NCBI GenBank assembly: GCA_947627785.1
Contig: CANQXC010000092.1
Location: 1 to 7,264 of the forward strand
Source of the DNA: an uncultured Clostridia bacterium
Lineage (GTDB): Bacteria > Bacillota > Clostridia > TANB77 > CAG-508
DNA: 7,264 bases
Direction: 5' to 3'
Both the position numbers and the translations under genes were made by a program. The notes beneath the pieces are model-generated. The model saw only the letters and a list, made by a program, of their open reading frames with translations, ran no database searches and was not told where the DNA came from. Shown piece by piece: positions 5,548-7,264 of the stretch. The stretch's first letter is position 1. Every line of letters begins with the position of its first letter.

Positions 5548-6555
5548 ATGAAAAAATATAAATTAGCTCTAGTTGGAGCAACTGGTTTAGTTGGTAGGAC
5601 AGCTATTAAAGTTTTAGAAGAGAAAAATTTACCTATTTCTGATTATGCATTTTTTGCTTCAGAACATTCTGCAGGAAAAATTTTAAAACTATTTGATAAT
5701 GATTATGTTGTGCAAAAACTTGATGAACATTCTTTTGACTCTGGTTTTGATTTTGCTATATTTTCAGCTGGCAGTGATATTGCAAAAAAATTTGCTCCTA
5801 TTGCAAGTAAACACAATTGCATTGTTGTTGATAATAGTAGTGCATTTAGAATGGATAAGGATATTCCTTTAGTTGTTCCAGAAGTAAACCCTGAAGATAT
5901 ACAAAATAATAAAGGAATAATTGCTAATCCAAATTGTTCAACTATTCAAGCTGTTGTAGCTCTAAAGCCTATTGATATGAAATATAAAATTAAGAGAGTT
6001 GTATATTCAACATATCAAGCTGTTTCTGGAGCTGGACAAAAAGGTGTTGAAGATTTAAAAGATACTTTAAATGGTTTAGAACCAAAAAAGTTTCCATACC
6101 CAATTGCAAACAACTGCTTACCACATATAGATGTTTTTACAGAAGATGGTTATACAAAAGAAGAACTTAAAATGATTAATGAAACAAGAAAGATTTTACA
6201 TAGACCAGATTTAAGAGTAACAGCTACAACAGTTAGAGTTCCTGTTATGAATTCACATAGTGAATCTATTAATGTTGAATTTGAAAATGATTTCAATTTA
6301 GATGAATTAAAACAAATATTAAAAGATAGTCCTGGAATTATCCTTCAAGATGATATTCAAAATAACATCTATCCATTAGCAACAAATGCAACCGGATTTG
6401 ATAATGTTTTTGTAGGTAGGTTAAGACGTGATAATAGTGTTCCTTTTGGTATTAATATGTGGGTAGTTGCAGATAACATTAGGAAAGGTGCAGCAAGCAA
6501 TGCAATACAAATTGTTGAAAAATTAATTGAAAATTCCACTTCATCTATGCTATAA
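5548..6555 (+). CDS. asd: Aspartate-semialdehyde dehydrogenase
   Basis: Asd reduces L-aspartyl-4-phosphate to L-aspartate-4-semialdehyde with NADPH. This is the branch point to threonine, methionine, lysine and, through dihydrodipicolinate, diaminopimelate for peptidoglycan. The 335-residue protein is full length for the family (about 330-370). Visible: the N-terminal dinucleotide-binding loop GATGLVG (10-16); the catalytic cysteine Cys130 in NPNCST (127-132); the substrate-binding Gln157 in TYQAVSGAG; and the catalytic His237 in RVPVMNSHSES. The start has AAAGGA upstream. The lysC aspartokinase and dapA/dapB genes often linked to asd are not in the window; the next gene, 26 bp on, encodes an HD-domain protein and is likely co-transcribed. 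No truncation or missing active-site residue. Confidence 0.97.
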   Translation: MKKYKLALVGATGLVGRTAIKVLEEKNLPISDYAFFASEHSAGKILKLFDNDYVVQKLDEHSFDSGFDFAIFSAGSDIAKKFAPIASKHNCIVVDNSSAFRMDKDIPLVVPEVNPEDIQNNKGIIANPNCSTIQAVVALKPIDMKYKIKRVVYSTYQAVSGAGQKGVEDLKDTLNGLEPKKFPYPIANNCLPHIDVFTEDGYTKEELKMINETRKILHRPDLRVTATTVRVPVMNSHSESINVEFENDFNLDELKQILKDSPGIILQDDIQNNIYPLATNATGFDNVFVGRLRRDNSVPFGINMWVVADNIRKGAASNAIQIVEKLIENSTSSML

Positions 6556-6581
6556 TAAATTTATAAAAAGAAGGAATTACA

Positions 6582-7091
6582 ATGGATGAAAAATTAATAA
6601 AAAATAACAAAGAATTTCAAATAATTATAAAAGATTTAATTGATAATAAAACTGTGCAAGAAATGAAAAAATATATGCAACATTCTAATACAAGCTGTTT
6701 TGAACATTGTTATTTAGTTGCATATTATTGTTATTGCATTTGTAAAAGGTTTAACTTAGATTATAAATCAGTAACACGTGCAGCAATGCTTCATGATTTT
6801 TTCTTGTATGATTGGAGAACAGAAAAAAACATAGGCGGGTTACATGCTTTCGTTCATGGTAAAATTGCCTGTGAAAATGCTTGTAAATTATTCGATTTAA
6901 GTGAAAAGGAAAAAGATATTATTATTAAACATATGTGGCCTGTTACTCCTGCTTTTCCTAAATCAATTGAAGGTTTTATTTTAACATTTATAGATAAATA
7001 TTGTGCAATGCATGAATTTTTTACTTCTTATTTATTCAAGAGATTTATTATTAGATATGCTTACATATTTATATTATTTTTCTATATTTAA
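6582..7091 (+). CDS. HD-domain metal-dependent phosphohydrolase family protein
   Basis: The 169-residue product has the spacing of an HD-superfamily metal site: His42, His71-Asp72 in AAMLHDFFLYDW, His92, His117 in KHMWP and Asp138 in IDKYCA. HD proteins of this small single-domain kind are common in Clostridia; their substrates are mostly undetermined, with nucleotide or phosphoester hydrolysis the usual expectation. The ATG has AAGGA six bases upstream and follows asd by 26 bp, with no terminator visible between, so the two are probably one transcript. The last 20 or so residues are odd: after MHEFFTSYLFKR comes FIIRYAYIFILFFYI, almost wholly hydrophobic. From memory, related proteins usually end soon after the DKYC motif, so this may be a membrane-tethering tail or a read-on through AT-rich DNA after loss of an earlier stop. 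I see no link in chemistry to Asd. Confidence 0.8.
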   Translation: MDEKLIKNNKEFQIIIKDLIDNKTVQEMKKYMQHSNTSCFEHCYLVAYYCYCICKRFNLDYKSVTRAAMLHDFFLYDWRTEKNIGGLHAFVHGKIACENACKLFDLSEKEKDIIIKHMWPVTPAFPKSIEGFILTFIDKYCAMHEFFTSYLFKRFIIRYAYIFILFFYI

Positions 7092-7114
7092 ACTGTTTTT
7101 TATAATTTTACATT

Positions 7115-7158
7115 AATGAACTCAAATTGTTAAAGTTTTATAACAATTTGAGTTCATT
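7115..7158. terminator. 18-bp perfect inverted repeat after the asd-HD operon
   Basis: The sequence at 7115-7132 (beginning AATGAACTC) is the exact reverse complement of 7141-7158 (ending GAGTTCATT), with an 8-base loop. It starts 23 bases past the HD gene stop, so it most likely ends the asd-HD transcript. Neither strand has a clean T run directly after the stem, so it may act as an RNA 3'-end stabiliser or a weak bidirectional terminator. Confidence 0.55.
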
Positions 7159-7264
7159 TAAGTATTTGTATAAATTTTATCATGAAATTGCAATTTATTA
7201 CCTATTATTTCTTTCTTAAAAAGTTATATTTATATTTAACTTTTACTCTACAATAGTCCCTTTG
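7159..7264. other. Right-edge spacer; possible 3' tip of a converging gene
   Basis: No complete gene is visible. A second stem AAAAGTTA/TAACTTTT (7219-7226 with 7237-7244, 10-base loop) lies near the edge. On the minus strand one frame enters from the edge and reads KGTIVE then TAA (7243-7245), directly before that stem, as expected for the end of a converging gene with a terminator. Six codons are too few to decide; the other two minus frames also close within 20 codons. Confidence 0.3.

Noticed and set aside
1..7264. CRISPR array, tRNA or rRNA gene, toxin-antitoxin pair, phage or defence system
   Set aside because: No regularly spaced direct repeats, no cloverleaf or rRNA-like GC-rich segments, and no genes of those families were seen on either strand.

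Overview
The window is a very AT-rich stretch of bacterial chromosome. Every stop codon used is TAA, Arg is mostly AGA, Shine-Dalgarno sites are strong (AGGAGG, AAAGGAG) and TGG is used normally for Trp. With a full-length ClpB middle domain, an EngB/YsxC-type GTPase, UvrB and Asd, this points to a low-GC Firmicute, most likely a member of the Clostridia. I cannot place it more precisely from the sequence alone.

Layout from left to right: (1) the 3' part of clpB (+), entering from the left edge and ending at a strong hairpin; (2) engB (-), convergent with clpB and sharing that hairpin; (3) a divergent engB/uvrB intergenic region of about 300 bp. Most of that region is one nested inverted repeat, with 11-bp perfect ends flanked by TTTATA direct repeats, so it looks like a small non-coding mobile element. 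A uvrB promoter with a LexA-like palindrome follows it; (4) uvrB (+), complete, with a terminator; (5) a short orphan gene (-) encoding a 65-residue type IV pilin-like protein behind a near-ideal sigma-A promoter; (6) a spacer with two separate hairpins; (7) a gene (-) for a 106-residue charged, Ala-rich helical protein of unknown function; (8) an AT-rich promoter region with a 16-bp perfect palindrome; (9) asd (+), aspartate-semialdehyde dehydrogenase; (10) 26 bp later an HD-domain hydrolase gene (+) with an unusual hydrophobic tail, then an 18-bp perfect inverted repeat; (11) a non-coding right edge that may hold the last codons of a converging gene.

Functionally this is mostly housekeeping: protein disaggregation (ClpB), large ribosomal subunit assembly (EngB), nucleotide excision repair (UvrB) and entry into the Lys/Met/Thr/diaminopimelate branch (Asd). 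These are independent transcription units, not one pathway; only asd and the HD gene look like an operon. I see no phage, CRISPR, toxin-antitoxin or defence system. The less ordinary material is in the intergenic regions and the two small minus-strand genes.
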